Origin: Achaetomiella virescens | Taxonomy: Eukaryota > Ascomycota > Sordariomycetes > Sordariales > Chaetomiaceae | Length of the DNA: 64,000 nucleotides | Direction: 5' to 3' | NCBI GenBank assembly: GCA_031001845.1 | Contig: JARNGD010000063.1 | Location: 62,001 to 126,000, forward strand | In this document: in pieces, positions 42,945-55,200 of the stretch | Layout of the letters: each line of letters opens with the position of its first letter | How positions within the stretch are numbered: the first letter of the stretch is position 1 | The notes under the pieces: model-generated | Databases searched by the model: none | What the model saw: only the letters and a program-made list of their open reading frames with translations | Told to the model about the DNA's origin: nothing | Translations under genes and position numbers: made by a program

Positions 42945-43763
42945 TCAGCGAGACGCAGAGAAAAGCAGGGACAGCGTGAACGCGGTGCAGAGTGCTGAAA
43001 GCATCGCGACGAGGACAAGGCTCCAGACACCGAATCTCCGGCCATTATGATATCCCCGTGGCGCATTGGGGCCGACCATCTTCTGGATAGGCGTGATATG
43101 TTCCTTCTTCATCGTCTTGTACCCGATTTCCATTCCTGGCAGACCATCGACGCTGTACGAGTTCTTGAGAGCCCAATATCTAACACCTCCGATTTAGACA
43201 ACGCCTAATGCAGATCATCCTTCCGCGGTAAATACGAACCTTTCCAAGCTTTGAGAAGACTTGCCCTGCTCAAAGTTCTCGACCCTTTTCGCGAAGACCT
43301 CGTTGAGTGTGGATCGAAAGCTCTTGAACTCGTAGAATGGGACGGAATAACCACACGAGCTTGCGACCTGGTGCAGTTGAACAATGATGATGGACCTGGA
43401 GCTCGGGATTACTTGAACGTCGTGCTTCTTGACAAACTCGTCGAATCTTTGCGTCCCACGCTCGTAGATACTTCCGTAGCCGAACAAACGAACAATGCGA
43501 GGTGAACCTTCGAACGAACTGAACATGACCGTAATGCGGCCGTTGCCAGGCTCGTAAAGGTGCGAGATGGTCTCGTTGCCGCTACCGCTGAGGTCCATGT
43601 ACCAGAAGGTCTTGTCGTCTAGCAACCCAAAATACAGACCACCCTTTGGCGAGACATTGACGTGGCCGGTGGGGGAGAGCGGTGCCGTGGCCACCCAGAA
43701 CATCTTCTGCTCCAGGATCCATCTCATGAGGTGCTCGGGGATAGTCTCAAAGAACTGCCCCAT
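42945..43763 (-). CDS. Pyridoxamine-5'-phosphate-oxidase-family flavoprotein with C-terminal membrane helix
   Basis: FMN-binding split-barrel family. Start MGQFFETIPEHL at 43763, then RWILEQKMFWVATAPLSPTG, HVNVSPKGGLYFG, FWYMDLSGSGNETISHLYEP, RITVMFSSFEGSPRIVRLFG and SSCGYSVPFYEF. A 60-bp intron at 43180-43239 (unusual donor GTTCGT) joins SLER to YWALKNSYSVDGLPGM; the second exon ends with a membrane helix WSLVLVAMLSALCTAFTLSL near the C-terminus. The frame is clean. The role is unknown; fungal members of this group are mostly uncharacterised. Convergent with the SDR gene. Confidence 0.87.
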
Positions 43764-44524
43764 TTCGTTATCATATGGGACGACTCGTCCGCCCGGTTGC
43801 CGATTGCTTCTGGGTGGAATTGTTCCCTGGGTCGAATTGGCGCACAGCCAGATTGGTGGCATAAATGAGGGGACCACCGGGCCGGAACACTTGAGCCTCG
43901 GAGATAACCCTAGTCTGACCCGACGGTGTTCCCTCCCCCCGTCGAACGTGACCTGGGCTGAGCGGTGAGTCACTCATATCCCGGACAGCGGAATTGGAAC
44001 AGGCAGTGGTCGAGCCACTGAGAGTTCAGGATTGGCGGTTTGACAGAGTCGAGCTCAGTGTGCATTGACGCGCACATTCAACCCTAACCCACATTTTCGA
44101 CCTTTGGGCTCACGTGTTTGCGGCTAAGTCGAGTTGAGGCGGTGTGGCAATGTTTTTCAAACTTGTGCCCCACTCCAACCAAGCCTCTGTCCGGCAATGG
44201 CCCTGAGTACAGATAAGCGAGCAAAGGGGAATTCCTGCCTATTGCTTGTCCCTTTTTCGACTATTGCCTCACTATCATTGCCAGTGCCGGATAATTTTTT
44301 TGGCCACACCTCGGCTCTATCTCCTTACGTTGACTGCGTGCCTTGGTCTCGACACCGAGTCAAGAGTCCCGATTCTGAGTTCAGACTTCGGAAGGAGGAA
44401 CAATCTCCAGATTGGAGTCATCACAGCAAGGCACGGGGTGAAACAGACCATAGTGTCGACATTAATGTCTCCATATGTAAACAAATCTCATGTTCGACAG
44501 TCCGCGCCGAACACAATCGCCAGC
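43764..44524. promoter_or_regulatory. Divergent promoter region (PPOX-like and C2H2 genes)
   Basis: Upstream of both the minus-strand flavoprotein and the plus-strand C2H2 protein. An ORF extends through 44246-44524 in frame with the C2H2 gene, so the true start might be upstream (MSPYVNKSH at 44465 is an alternative). No operator recognised. Confidence 0.4.
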
Positions 44525-46872
44525 ATGGACCGAATGGATGTGCCCGATGACGGGTCGAGTTGCGACTCGGACGACCAAACGCCCTTGGGTGAGGCGGAGG
44601 ACCTCATGTCCCGCCATCGAGAGGATATGGTTGACCGCATTATGCGGAGTTTCTGCGCATCTCTCGACTTGAAGATTGCTACCATCAGGAAGGCCAAAAC
44701 CACGGCGGTCAAGGCAGAAGAAAATATCAGCGACGCTCCGGATGAGGCGTCTCTGAGGATGCGCGGGAGGCGGTTTGTTGCAAAGCCTGCTGCTGGGTTG
44801 CATCCAACTCTACAACCAATACCGACTGCTCGAGGATTTGGAGCGCAGCGGCGATCCCGAACTCGTGCCTCGAGCTCTGCGACGGCTGTTCCAGCATCAG
44901 TGGCCGCCTCTGGCTCCCCGGTGACGGCCGCGCCAGCACCGCAGGTTCAGGCCTCGGCCCCTGTTCTCCCAGCACCGCCCCCGCCTCTCCCTTTACTTGC
45001 CGCTCCTCGCTCGTTCAAGAAGAAATCTCATCGGTCTCCTCGCTTTGCGCATCCGCCTCCGCCCCCACCGCCTCCACCCCTCCGCCGCCCCCGCCGCCAC
45101 GGGCGGCATTGGCTCCTGGATTGGACACGTTGAGCAGTGTTCCTCTGCCAGGTGCAGCGGGGGATTCGATCTCCTGGACCGTGGCGGGGACGGGTGCTCC
45201 AAGTGCTTTTGGCCCGCCGACTTCTCCTTCCTTTCGATCGCTGGTAGGGGTTGGCGCGGAGTTGAGGCGTCGACGGTCCCCTCGAGGCACTTTGCAGGAT
45301 GACCGGTTTTACGAGCCACCCTCCGCGTATGGCAGTCGTCCATTCCAGGGATACCTGGGGTTGGACGATACGGTGCCCACCGACCAAGACGGCGAAGATG
45401 AAGCACTGTCGTCTTCTGCGCCCGTTGCATTGGCTGCAGCATTTGAGCCACCCGTTCCATTTTCGCTCTCTCAAGAGTCGTTCGGCAACCACCCCCCTCG
45501 TGATCAGTGCAATGGTCCTCTTTCCCACCAACCCAGATACGTCAGTTCCCATCATGCTGCGATCCCCACGTGTGTTCAAGACTCAGATTATGCGTCACAG
45601 ACGCAGCAATCACTCCTGATATCACAACAGCAACCTGCCCAACCAGCTGGAAAGGCTGTCGGTCTGGAGGAACTCGCAGTGCACCAAGATGCCGTCTGCG
45701 GCATACAGGAAGATGCGGATGGCGATGGTAGGCGCAAAAAGACCAGGCGAGCTGCGACGGACAACCCTGCTACGGCGCCCAGCGGTGGCAAGAAGTTTGC
45801 CTGCCCTTATTTCAAGCGAAATCCCAGGAAGTACCGCAAATGGACGTCCTGTCCTGGGCCGGGATGGGATGAAGTTCACCGGGTGAAGTAAGTCCAACAC
45901 TCAGTTCTCCCAGGGCGCTTGCTAACACTTGCTAACCCTTCGTACCAGAACTCACCTGTACAGGCGACATCCATGTCCCATTCAATGCCCGCGCTGCTGG
46001 GAAGTTTTCAAGTCGGATAGTCAGCTTCAGGCGCATTTGCAGCAAGATCCGCCCTGCTCAGTTCAGGTGAACCGAATGCTGCACGAAGGCTTCACCAAGG
46101 ATCAAGAGAAGAAGCTTCGAAGTCGGAAGAAGACCCACGCGGACATGACTGACGAGGACAAATGGCGCGAGATTTACCAGATCCTGTTCCCAGATGATGA
46201 CCTCAGTGCCATTCCATCGCCTTGTAAGTTCTTCAGCCTGCAACCAATGAGTTGAGCGCTTAACGGAACTCAGATTATAGCGAATCCGATGATCAGGGCG
46301 AGAGCGGTACACTTTACGGGTCTGGAGAGCTCGAGGACTACGCCACCTTCATCCGTCGAGAGATGCCCACGCTAGTCCGACGAGAACTGGAGGTATTGTT
46401 CCGCGAAGAATTTCGAGACGTAGAGGAGCGTGTTCGGCCTCGAGTTGCCGAGATTGTCCTCAACCTGCAGCCGAGATTGTTAAGTCTCTACAAACAATCG
46501 CAGATGCCCCTCAGCGAATACGGGCCACAACAGCATGTTGACGCTGGCAACGAGTGGACACCTCCATTGGTGCCACATAGAACGGATTCGGAGAGTGGAG
46601 CTGGGACAGATTCGACACCCGCAACGGTCTCCGTGACTGATGGGATTTTTCCGTTCAATGAAGGCCAACCGGGCTTTGACGGAGATACTGACTGGGCGAG
46701 TCTGCAACCTGAGCTTCAGGCGCAAACAGAAGTACTCTCGGCAGATGCGGGCCTGGGCTTAGACTGGGTCTTCGAGTTTGACAAGTTGTTGAGCCCTGAT
46801 CTCTTGATGCCATTCCCTGCGGCGATGGAGAGCGGGAGTGCCGCTCAAGCGGCCCATGTCAGACAGGACTGA
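44525..46872 (+). CDS. C2H2-type zinc-finger protein, putative transcription regulator
   Basis: A fungal C2H2 family with the paired motif FACPYFKRNPRKYRKWTSCP, GPGWDEVHRVKTHLYRRHPC, PIQCPRCWEVFKSDSQLQAH (Cys/His ligands visible). N-part: an acidic start MDRMDVPDDGSSCDSDDQTP, a conserved short block YRLLEDLERSGDPELVPRAL in a second frame near 44,830, then a Pro/Ala-rich linker with poly-Pro, a Gln-rich stretch, and a basic region DGRRKKTRRAATDNP before the fingers. C-part: FTKDQEKKLRSRKKTHADMT, DEDKWREIYQILFPDDD and an acidic, possibly activating tail. Introns 45888-45948 and 46224-46273. Frame breaks near 44,800, 44,935 and 45,080. Its place 6 kb from the PKS is suggestive only. Confidence 0.82.
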
Positions 46873-48135
46873 AAGAAATAAACCGAGAAACAATGTCTCC
46901 GCATTGTTGCTGCAGAGTCGAGAGTACGTTTAGGAATCTGGCTTGCTGCCTGGCGTCGACAATACCCACAAGACTATGACAATTGCCCGCTCTCGGGCAC
47001 TTCATTCGCAACAATTTGTATGGTTGGTTTACCAAGACCCCAAGACAGCTCCTCGAGGAGACTAGCGTGATCGCAAAGCTTTTTCGAAAATAGCACCCTT
47101 GCTGGTGTCATGGACGACCTTGTGATGCCGATGAAGAGACGTTGGTAATCTTGATGATGATGGCGAGTTCGAGTTTTTGCAGGCTTCGGACATAGCAAGC
47201 TGAGAAGACCCCGCAGTTCGTCCCAAAGGAAGGGTTGGTGGCCTGAACTTGGTTGGCTTGCATGGCAGCAGCCACAGGTGAAATGGCGCCAGGTGGCGGA
47301 GGGTGAGTAACAAACCATCAACATGCGAATGCCCACAATGGACCATCAAGGAGTTCGACTTGAGTTTCTCGAAGGTAACATGCTCGTCTCCGAAGTTTTG
47401 CATCGCTGACCGAGCCCCAATTAATTGAGTGTTGCAAGTGGTGGAGCTGGGATTAATCCCCGATTGCTCACTTGTCTTAGACGGGCGACAGGGTTGTGGT
47501 GAACGTCGAGCCTGGTCAGTGGTGGACCCTTTCGGAATAATGGAGCGTGGGGAACGCGCGGACTGACTCTGTCAGATGCTGGGATGGCAGTTGACGGGTG
47601 GTCAGAGGGAAGTGTTTCTGTCAAGTTTCTTCTCCATTGACTGTATACTCGTTGCAGATTGGGACGGACTCCTTGCCAATGCATGCCTGGGCTTTTCCGA
47701 GTTCGAATAGATGGTTACCGACCGCCGCTCTCCGTGAGCAAGCGCCAGCCAATGATGATCGTCATCCACTGCACGACCCCATGTGCGCGATGTCTCACAG
47801 GACGTCAGCTTCGCGATCTCTTGGCACATCATCCCAATCTGGAAGCTGCACAACAAATGACGGCCACGTGCACCGGGCAAAGAGATGGCCATGAGTTGCG
47901 CTCCGCAAAGCAGTTCGAAATGAAGAGGGATATGGCCCGAGAACACCGAGTCAGCAACACGCTTGCAGGGTTCCGGATGCGCGTGCGACACGGCCCGCGG
48001 CCCAACACGTGCTACCAATGCGTAACAGAGATCAGAGTTCATAACTGAACTCTTTGAAGTCTCGACCCTTCCTCCTGAAGTCCATCGCCACACAGCTTTA
48101 GCCTCCCGCACGCCTTCCTTCCCTAGAGATTCGCG
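46873..48135. other. Intergenic, no supported gene
   Basis: 1.26 kb with overlapping ORFs on both strands; the longest (265 codons, minus, 47602-48399) runs into the antisense of the next gene and has no motif. The right part should be the phosphodiesterase promoter. Confidence 0.45.
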
Positions 48136-49445
48136 ATGATTCCAATCCATCTTCTTACTTGGTCGTCCCTCCTCATCCCCGCTCTCGGGGCTCCCCACGA
48201 CAATGGTCATGGGAATGATCATGGAAAAGTCAAGCCCGTCAGGAAGATATCTCTCGGCCCGCGCCCATACTGGCTCGTCGACCACATGGACGACGGCCCA
48301 CTCAAACAGCGACTGGCGTCTTGCTCCGAGATGGAGATGAGACGGAGCGACTGGAGTATCTCGCATCGTGGTGGGGGGACATTGCAATTCCCGGAGCACA
48401 CATACGAGTCTATCATGGCTGGCGTAAGTGCTCCCGCCCTACCGAGCAACATTCTCTAAATCGCGTCAGACTCGCATGGGAGCCGGCATCCAGGAATGCG
48501 ATGTCACATTCACCAAAGATAAGCAACTTGTCTGCCGCCATAGCCAATGCGACCTCCATACCACAACAAACGTCGTTTCGAGACCCGAGCTCAATGCGAA
48601 GTGCACCGTGCCCTTCAAGCCCGCATCCAACGGGACCAAAGCCACTGCCAAATGCTGCACCTCCGACTTCACCTTGGCTGAAATTAAAACACTCTGCGCC
48701 AAGATGGATGCCTCCAATCCAGCTGCGACCTCCCCGGAAGAGTTCCTCACCGGCACTCCTGGCTACCGCACCGATCTCTACGCCAAAACAACATGCAGCC
48801 GTGTGCTCACTCTCCGCGAGTACATCGATCTTGTCGACGGTCTGGGCTTGAAGTTTACGCCTGAGTTAAAGACCCCGGAAATTCCAATGCCCTTCCCGGC
48901 AGGCAGCGACTACACACAGGCCAAGTTCGCCCAGCAGATGATCGACGAGTTCAAAGCGGCCGGCATCAAGCCAGAACGTGTGTGGCCGCAGTCCTTCCTC
49001 TACGACGACCTCCTTTACTGGATCAAGGCGAACCCAAATGGGCGAAGCAGGCCATCTTGCTGGACGAGAGCGGGGATACCCCGGCTCAATGCCTCAGGCG
49101 GTTGCCAACCTCAAGAAGTATGCACAAGCTGGTGTCAAAATCATCGCTCCACCCCTACCATATCTTGTCACGGTCAACAATGGGACGATCGTTCCTAGCG
49201 AGTACGCCATCACTGCCAAGAAACTCGGCCTCAAGATTATTACTTGGAGTCTTGAGCGCAGTGGCTGGCTGGGCGACGGGTCAGCAGGTGGGTATTACTA
49301 TGAGAGCATTGCGAATGTCACAAACAGCGAGGGTGATGTGTACAATCTGTTGCACGTGTTGGCCCAGGATGTCGGCGTCATCGGGGTCTTTTCGGATTGG
49401 AGCGCGACCGTCACATACTACGCCAACTGCTTTGGCCTTTTTTGA
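48136..49445 (+). CDS. Secreted glycerophosphodiester phosphodiesterase
   Basis: GDPD-family TIM-barrel, expected to split glycerophosphodiesters into glycerol-3-phosphate and an alcohol outside the cell. Signal peptide MIPIHLLTWSSLLIPALGA. Catalytic blocks: ISHRGGGTLQFPEHTYES (HRG with first His), GAGIQECDVTFTKDKQLVCR (ExD), CRHSQCDLHTTTN (second His), LREYIDLVDGLGLKFTPELK, KIIAPPLPYLVTVNNG, GLKIITWSLERSG, VIGVFSDWSATVTYYANCFG. A 46-bp intron at 48424-48469 keeps frame. Two frame breaks lie near 49,032 and 49,085. Length about 420 residues. Convergent with the MFS gene, 170 bp between stops. Confidence 0.88.
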
Positions 49446-49614
49446 AATTCCGGGCTGGCTTGGTGGATGCAGAAGAAATCATGCGTGTTCTCTCATATCC
49501 CGTTAGCTTGGTGTTATTTAATGTCATAGAGTTGAACAACGTATGGTATTGAGATGCTTTATTAGCTTTGCAATCCCCTTATGTTATGCCTCGTGTAATA
49601 TGAATGCTAGTTCC

Positions 49615-51482
49615 TTAAGTCTTGGGCGCAATGAGACAGAGCTGTTCCTTAGGTGCCTCGACATCAACACTACTGGGCTGTGGTGAGCCCGAGTCCTCCG
49701 GCTTGGAGATATCAACCGTCCGTCGTTCGATAAACCAACTTACCACCTCTGCTAACGCCGTAACTACAATGGGTACGATGAAAGCAGTTGTGACAGAGCT
49801 GTTCAAGGCATGACGGAATGGCTCCCGAATGCCAACCTCAAGCGAATTCATGCTCGCGACCATGGACTCAAGCCCGCTGTTAGCGAAAGCGACAGCCTCC
49901 TCGGGCGACACGATTTCCCTCAGCTCTTCTCTCAAAGTGCTGAGAAACAGATTCTGAGCAATGCTCGCCCCAACAGCACCCCCAATTTGTCACAGAGCAT
50001 TTCCGTTACACAAGCCGTGGGCATGTCTTCTGGCAAGCTTACCACTTGCACCGCGATAAGAGACACATGAATAGTGAGGCCAAAACCTAGTCCTGTTATG
50101 ACTTGATAGCCCAGATACTGTGCGCTTGTGCTAGACGGCTCCAGGAGATGGAACAGGACACTTCCGGTCATGTATATGAGCGACCCGGCCCACATGAAGG
50201 GAACATAATGGCCCCACGCCGTGATCGAGAAGCCGGTGATGATGATGCCTACGACGCTCACGATCGTCATTGGCATGTAGTATATCCCGGACAAGGTGGC
50301 AGTAGCACCATGAACCGTCTGAAAGTACGTCGGCAACAGCATGGAGTACGTGATGCTCGCAATGCCGTACAGCGTGGAAAAGATGCAGCACACAGCGACG
50401 GTCCGCTGTTGAAAGATGCGAAGCGGGATGATGGCCCTGGACATGCAATGATCAGTTCATGCATCTGAGGAGAATTTAAAGACGTGGATAAATGTACTCA
50501 CTCATCTTTCCTCCAAGCTTCCCATGCTGCAAAAGAGATGGCAAGCAGGCCGAACCCTAGGAAACATCCCCATACTTGCGGCGATGAGAAGGGCAGCACA
50601 TTGCCTCCCCACTGAAGTGCTAGGAAAAGACACACGAAACTGCTGGTGAGGATGATGGCACCTCCCGGGTCGATTCCCCAGAGCTTCTGAATCAAGCGGG
50701 CATCCGCCTTGGGACCAGGGCATCGTTCTACGACGAAGAAGACTGCAACTAGCGACACAAAACCAACAGCTGCAAGAAAAATTCACGTTAGCTGAATTAC
50801 TTGTAGTGCGATTGTTCGATAGTACTGACGCAGATTTAGCCAGAAGTTAAAGCGCCATGTCAGCCGTGAATCCGTCAAGGCGCCGCTCAATATCGGGCCA
50901 GCCAGATAGGCCACTGACTGCAAGGCAGCAATCACGGCCATCCCGCGGGGACGTTCTCGCATTGGCGCTGAGTCTCCAAAGATCGCTAGACTTCCAGTGA
51001 TGATACCGGCGGCGCCAGATCCGGCTACTGCCCTGCCGAGGATCAGGGCAATTGACGAGGGACTCGTGGCACAGGCGATCGAACCAATCTGGAAGATGAC
51101 GAGAGAGATCATATAGAACATCTTCGGTTCGTAGAATTGCAGCAACCTGCCAAAGACAGGCTGGCATGACATCTGGACGAGCAGGTAGACACTGTTGTAC
51201 CAGCCAATGTCGTCCACGGTGTGGAACTCGGTCGTGATGGCCGGGAGTGCTGGCGCTATATCAACAACAAGAGGTCACAGTCAGCCTCAGGAACACTCAT
51301 GTCGCGTTTATCCCCAGACATTGCATTGAGGGGTAGAGGAGCAATTCCAGTAGTTCCATACCCATAACACTGGCATCAAGTGCCATCATGAGGTTTGCGA
51401 GGCCCAGGGCAAGGCCCAACACGTAGAGTCGCCATCCTGTTAGCTGCTCCCGTATCGGTACTTGCACGACTGGATCAGCCAT
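49615..51482 (-). CDS. Major facilitator superfamily exporter (DHA, 14-TM type)
   Basis: Likely plasma-membrane drug/metabolite:H+ antiporter. Exon 1 (51482-51362): REQLTGWRLYVLGLALGLAN then ALDASVM; intron 51256-51361; PALPAITTEFHTVDDIGWYN, VYLLVQMSCQPVFGRLLQFY (motif A), LGRAVAGSGAAGIITGSLA, ALQSVAYLAGPILSGALTD (motif C-like), WRFNFWLNLPVG spliced over intron 50770-50829. Then GGAIILTSSFVCLFLALQWG, intron 50437-50501, and AIIPLRIFQQRTVAVCCIFS and further helices to TAFIVPIVVTALAEVVSWFI, with an acidic cytosolic tail. One clear frame break lies near 49,970. Divergent from the PKS with an 800-bp shared promoter, so probably its exporter or self-protection pump (inference). Confidence 0.88.
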
Positions 51483-52284
51483 TCTGGGATGCCAAAGAAC
51501 CGGTCTCCTGAGGTCCTAGCGAGTAACTCAAGTTGACTCGAATGTCGGTAGTCTCGTCAGCATTGTCCGTCGGCCTCTTAGAAAAGAGCGAGAAACACTT
51601 CAGTCTGCGCTGCTGGAGGGGAAAAGGAGCGATGATGCGTCACTGCAGAATCCTACTTTGTGCTCCTGAGAACCTGCAGCTCTGTGCAGCCCCCTGCAGG
51701 AGAAGCTGCGAGTGAAGTATCGCGGTTGGGGGGGTCACCAGTTGAAGGTTGCATCGCATCTCATTCTCGTTCAGTCCGCCGCGGAAGGCGGGGATGGAAC
51801 TCCGCGAGGTGGAGACCTCTCCTCCCATGCCCCTGCTGTTATCAATCCTTCGGTGGCATCTTGATCCACTTCTCACCCTCATCCTTCGGTATCCGGACCG
51901 TACTCGGCTTATCACCCCAGGCCCCGTTACCCCGGGATGAACGTCGGCGCATTCAAGCACTGATTCTACACTTCATGAGAGCCCCTTTAGCCGAGTATGC
52001 GGTCCGAACTCCGTTCTTCGACGTTGGGTGCGACACGGCCCGATTCGTCCGGTCGCACCATTAAGGGTCCAACGACCCAAGGGCATGGATAAGAACATGA
52101 TGCGTGGCGCTACGCGAACTGCGCGTCAGCTCACAACCTCGATGAGGCGAGCGAGGTTCTCTGGCAAGTGTTGGATTGTTTTTGAACCTTGAATACTCCT
52201 TCGCACCGCGCGTTGCCCCCTCGATCTCACTGGGGCTGACGACCACACCTCATCCGCACAACTGGAACCTGGCCTCCGCTCAAG
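51483..52284. promoter_or_regulatory. Shared divergent promoter of MFS exporter and PKS
   Basis: 802 bp between the two start codons. It contains an inverted repeat at 52027-52059 (own entry) and a CGG-N3-CCG element (CGGTATCCGG) at about 51885-51895, the type of spaced CGG triplets bound by Zn2Cys6 regulators. No conserved gene lies in it. Co-regulation of the two genes is inferred from arrangement only. Confidence 0.6.
52027..52059. promoter_or_regulatory. Inverted repeat GGTGCGAC-N17-GTCGCACC
   Basis: Perfect 8-bp arms separated by 17 bp; the spacer holds CGG and CCG triplets next to the arms. It lies about 225 bp upstream of the PKS start codon. The symmetry suits a dimeric regulator. 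Binding is hypothetical. Confidence 0.5.
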
Positions 52285-55200
52285 ATGACCGTCACAACAC
52301 CCATTGCTGTTATTGGCATGAGTTGTCGCCTGCCCGGCGGCGCCAACAGCCCGGAGCAGCTCTGGGACATGTTGTCTGAAGGCCGGAGCGCCTGGGGGCC
52401 AGTACCCCGAGACCGCTGGAATGCCGATGCCTTCTACCATCCTGACCCCCGAGCAAAGGAGTCCCTCGTCTTCCGCTCCGGTTTCTTCCTCGACCATGAC
52501 ATTGCCGCTTTTGATGCGCGATTCTGGTCCATTCCACCTCGGGAGGCCAACGGCATGGATCCCCAACAGCGCCTTCTCCTGGAATCCACGTACGAGGCCC
52601 TTGAGAATGCCGGCATCCCCCTGAACAGCCTTAGAGGGTCAAAGACTGCCGTGTACATCGCCGAGTTCCCTCGCGACTACGACAGGATGGCCTACAAGGA
52701 TCTTCCTCAGCTTCATCGTCTCCATGTCACTGGCAAAGGCGACGCAATACTGTCGAATAGAATCTCATACATTCTCGACCTGAAGGGTCCATCCCTCACA
52801 ATCGACACCGGATGTGTAAGTGGCCTAAACGGACACTGGATTTTTGGGATAGTTCGGCTTTTCTAACAATCGAATATAGTCAGGCAGTCTGGTCGCTCTG
52901 CATCAAGCATGCCAGAGCATTCGTACCGGCGAGTCGGACTTGGCCATCGTCGGAGCCTCGCAGCTGATCTTGCACCCTGACCAAACCCTCACCATGAACC
53001 AGATTGGGTAAGCGCTCCACCTCAGCTATAAAATATGGTAACTTGGAGCCTTAGTTTGACTGAGCTTCATAGAATGATGAACCCGGATGGAAAGTGTTAT
53101 GTGTTCGACGACAGGGGGATGGCTACGCCCGTGGTGAGGGAACTGCGGCCGTCATCCTTAAGCGGTTGGATCAAGCAATGAAGGACAACGACCCCATTCA
53201 GGCGGTTATCGTCCACTCTGGAGTCAATCAAGACGGCAGAACGCAGGGCATCCAGCTTCCGAATGCTGATGCCCAAGCGGCTCTGGCCAAGACGGTCTAT
53301 CAGGAGGCAGGGCTTGATCCGGCAAAAACCGTTTATGTTGAAGCCCATGGAACTGTAAGTGGTCCCCGAATGCTTGTGATTACCGCCCGATGGGCCGGGT
53401 ATGGAATAAGATGCAGGGCGATCGAGCTAATCCCACTCGCTTAGGGCACACCAGCAGGCGATGCGGCAGAAATGTCGTCCATCTATCAAGTCTTCTGTGA
53501 CGGCAGAGACAGGGAGAGAGATATCCTCGTGGGTTCTGTGAAAGCGAACATTGGCCATCTCGAATCGGCTAGTGGTCTTGCTGGGCTCTTGAAGGCTATT
53601 CTCATTCTTCAAAAGGGCCAAATCCCTAAGGTTTTGGACCTTCAAACACCGAAACCGTCTTTACATTTGGATCAGCGACCGATCACGGTTCCGGTGGAGA
53701 CAACCGCGCTTGTGCCCGACGACCACCATGGCCCTGTACGGATATCTGTTAATGGGTTCGGATACGGCGGAACCAACGCCCACCTCATTCTCGAGGCAGC
53801 CCGGAGCCCAACACCATTGTCAATGGAGACAATGGGACCAAGAACGGATACCATGACCCCGACCCGGTCCGACATGGCGCCAACGGAAGCTCGGACGCCC
53901 CAAGTTCTGAAGATACCTACCCCAGGCTATTCGTCCTCTCGGCAGCCTCGGAGGAGTCCCTCCGCAACGGAGCTCAGAATCTGAAGGCATGGATTAACGC
54001 AGTGCAGCCGGATGCTACTCTGCTCCGAGACTTGTCTTTCACTCTCCTCTCTCGTCGTACCCACCATACCCACCGAACTGCTATTGTTGCAGCGGACGCG
54101 GCAGAGCTTATTGAACAACTTAGCCGTGTCAACACCACTAGAAGCAACGAGCCCTCCAATGTGCAGGTGACTTTTATTTTCACTGGCCAGGGCGCCCAGT
54201 GGTATGCCATGGGCCGCGAGCTGCTGGCCGCATCGGCCAAGTTCCGAGATTCTATCCTCAAGTCGACCGAGCTTCTCATGGGTTGGGGCTCGGAGTGGAA
54301 TCTTCTCGACGAGCTCTCCCGTGACGAGGCAGACTCTCGGCTGAGCATCAGCGAACTTGCGCAACCTGCGACCACAGCCCTCCAGATTGCACTTGTTGAT
54401 ATGCTCTTCGACGCTGGCATCAGGCCACGGGCAGTCTGCGGGCATAGCTCTGGAGAGATCGGAGCTGGATACGCATGTGGAGCATTGACGCACGAGGCCG
54501 CTCTCAGGATGTAAGTCAAAACAAGCACCCTTTGTCACCTGCGGCTCCATGGGAGAGATGCTGATCGCAGCTTCCAGTTCTTATCTCCGAGGTGTCTGCT
54601 CCTCCCTGGCTAAGAAGACCAACGCATGCCCTGGCGCTATGCTTGCTGTCGGCTTGGGTGAAGACAAAGTCTTGCCTCACGTCAAGCGCGTCAAGAGTGG
54701 TCGCCTGACAGTGGCATGCATTAACAGTCCTGAGAGCACTACAATCTCGGGAGACGCGGACGCCATTGACGAGCTCCGCGACACTCTCGAAAACCTATCC
54801 ATCTTCAACCGCAAGCTGCAGGTCGATACTGCGTACCACTCTCACCACATGATGACAGTAGCCGATGACTACATGCTGTCACTCAACGATGTCGAACATT
54901 CAGTTCCTCGGCCAGAAATCACCTTCTTCTCCACCGTATCTGGTGAGGCGAAGTCCTCTGACTTTGGCCCGTCTTACTGGACACAGAACGCGGTATCTCC
55001 CGTTCAATTTGAGAAGGCTCTGGCAGCCGCTGCTGCCGCCATGGGGGCAGAGAATCCGTCAGCCGCCAAGGTCTTCGTCGAGGTTGGCCCCCACTCTGCG
55101 CTCTTGGGCCCGGCAAGGCAGATCTTAATAACCTGCCGGGCTCTTCTCCTGCACGTACACCTCGGCGCTGGTCAGGAAGAAGAACGCGCTCCAGACTACA

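Noticed and set aside
47602..48399. 265-codon ORF on the minus strand
   Set aside because: Its first part is antisense to the signal peptide and first exon of the phosphodiesterase, and it has no family features.
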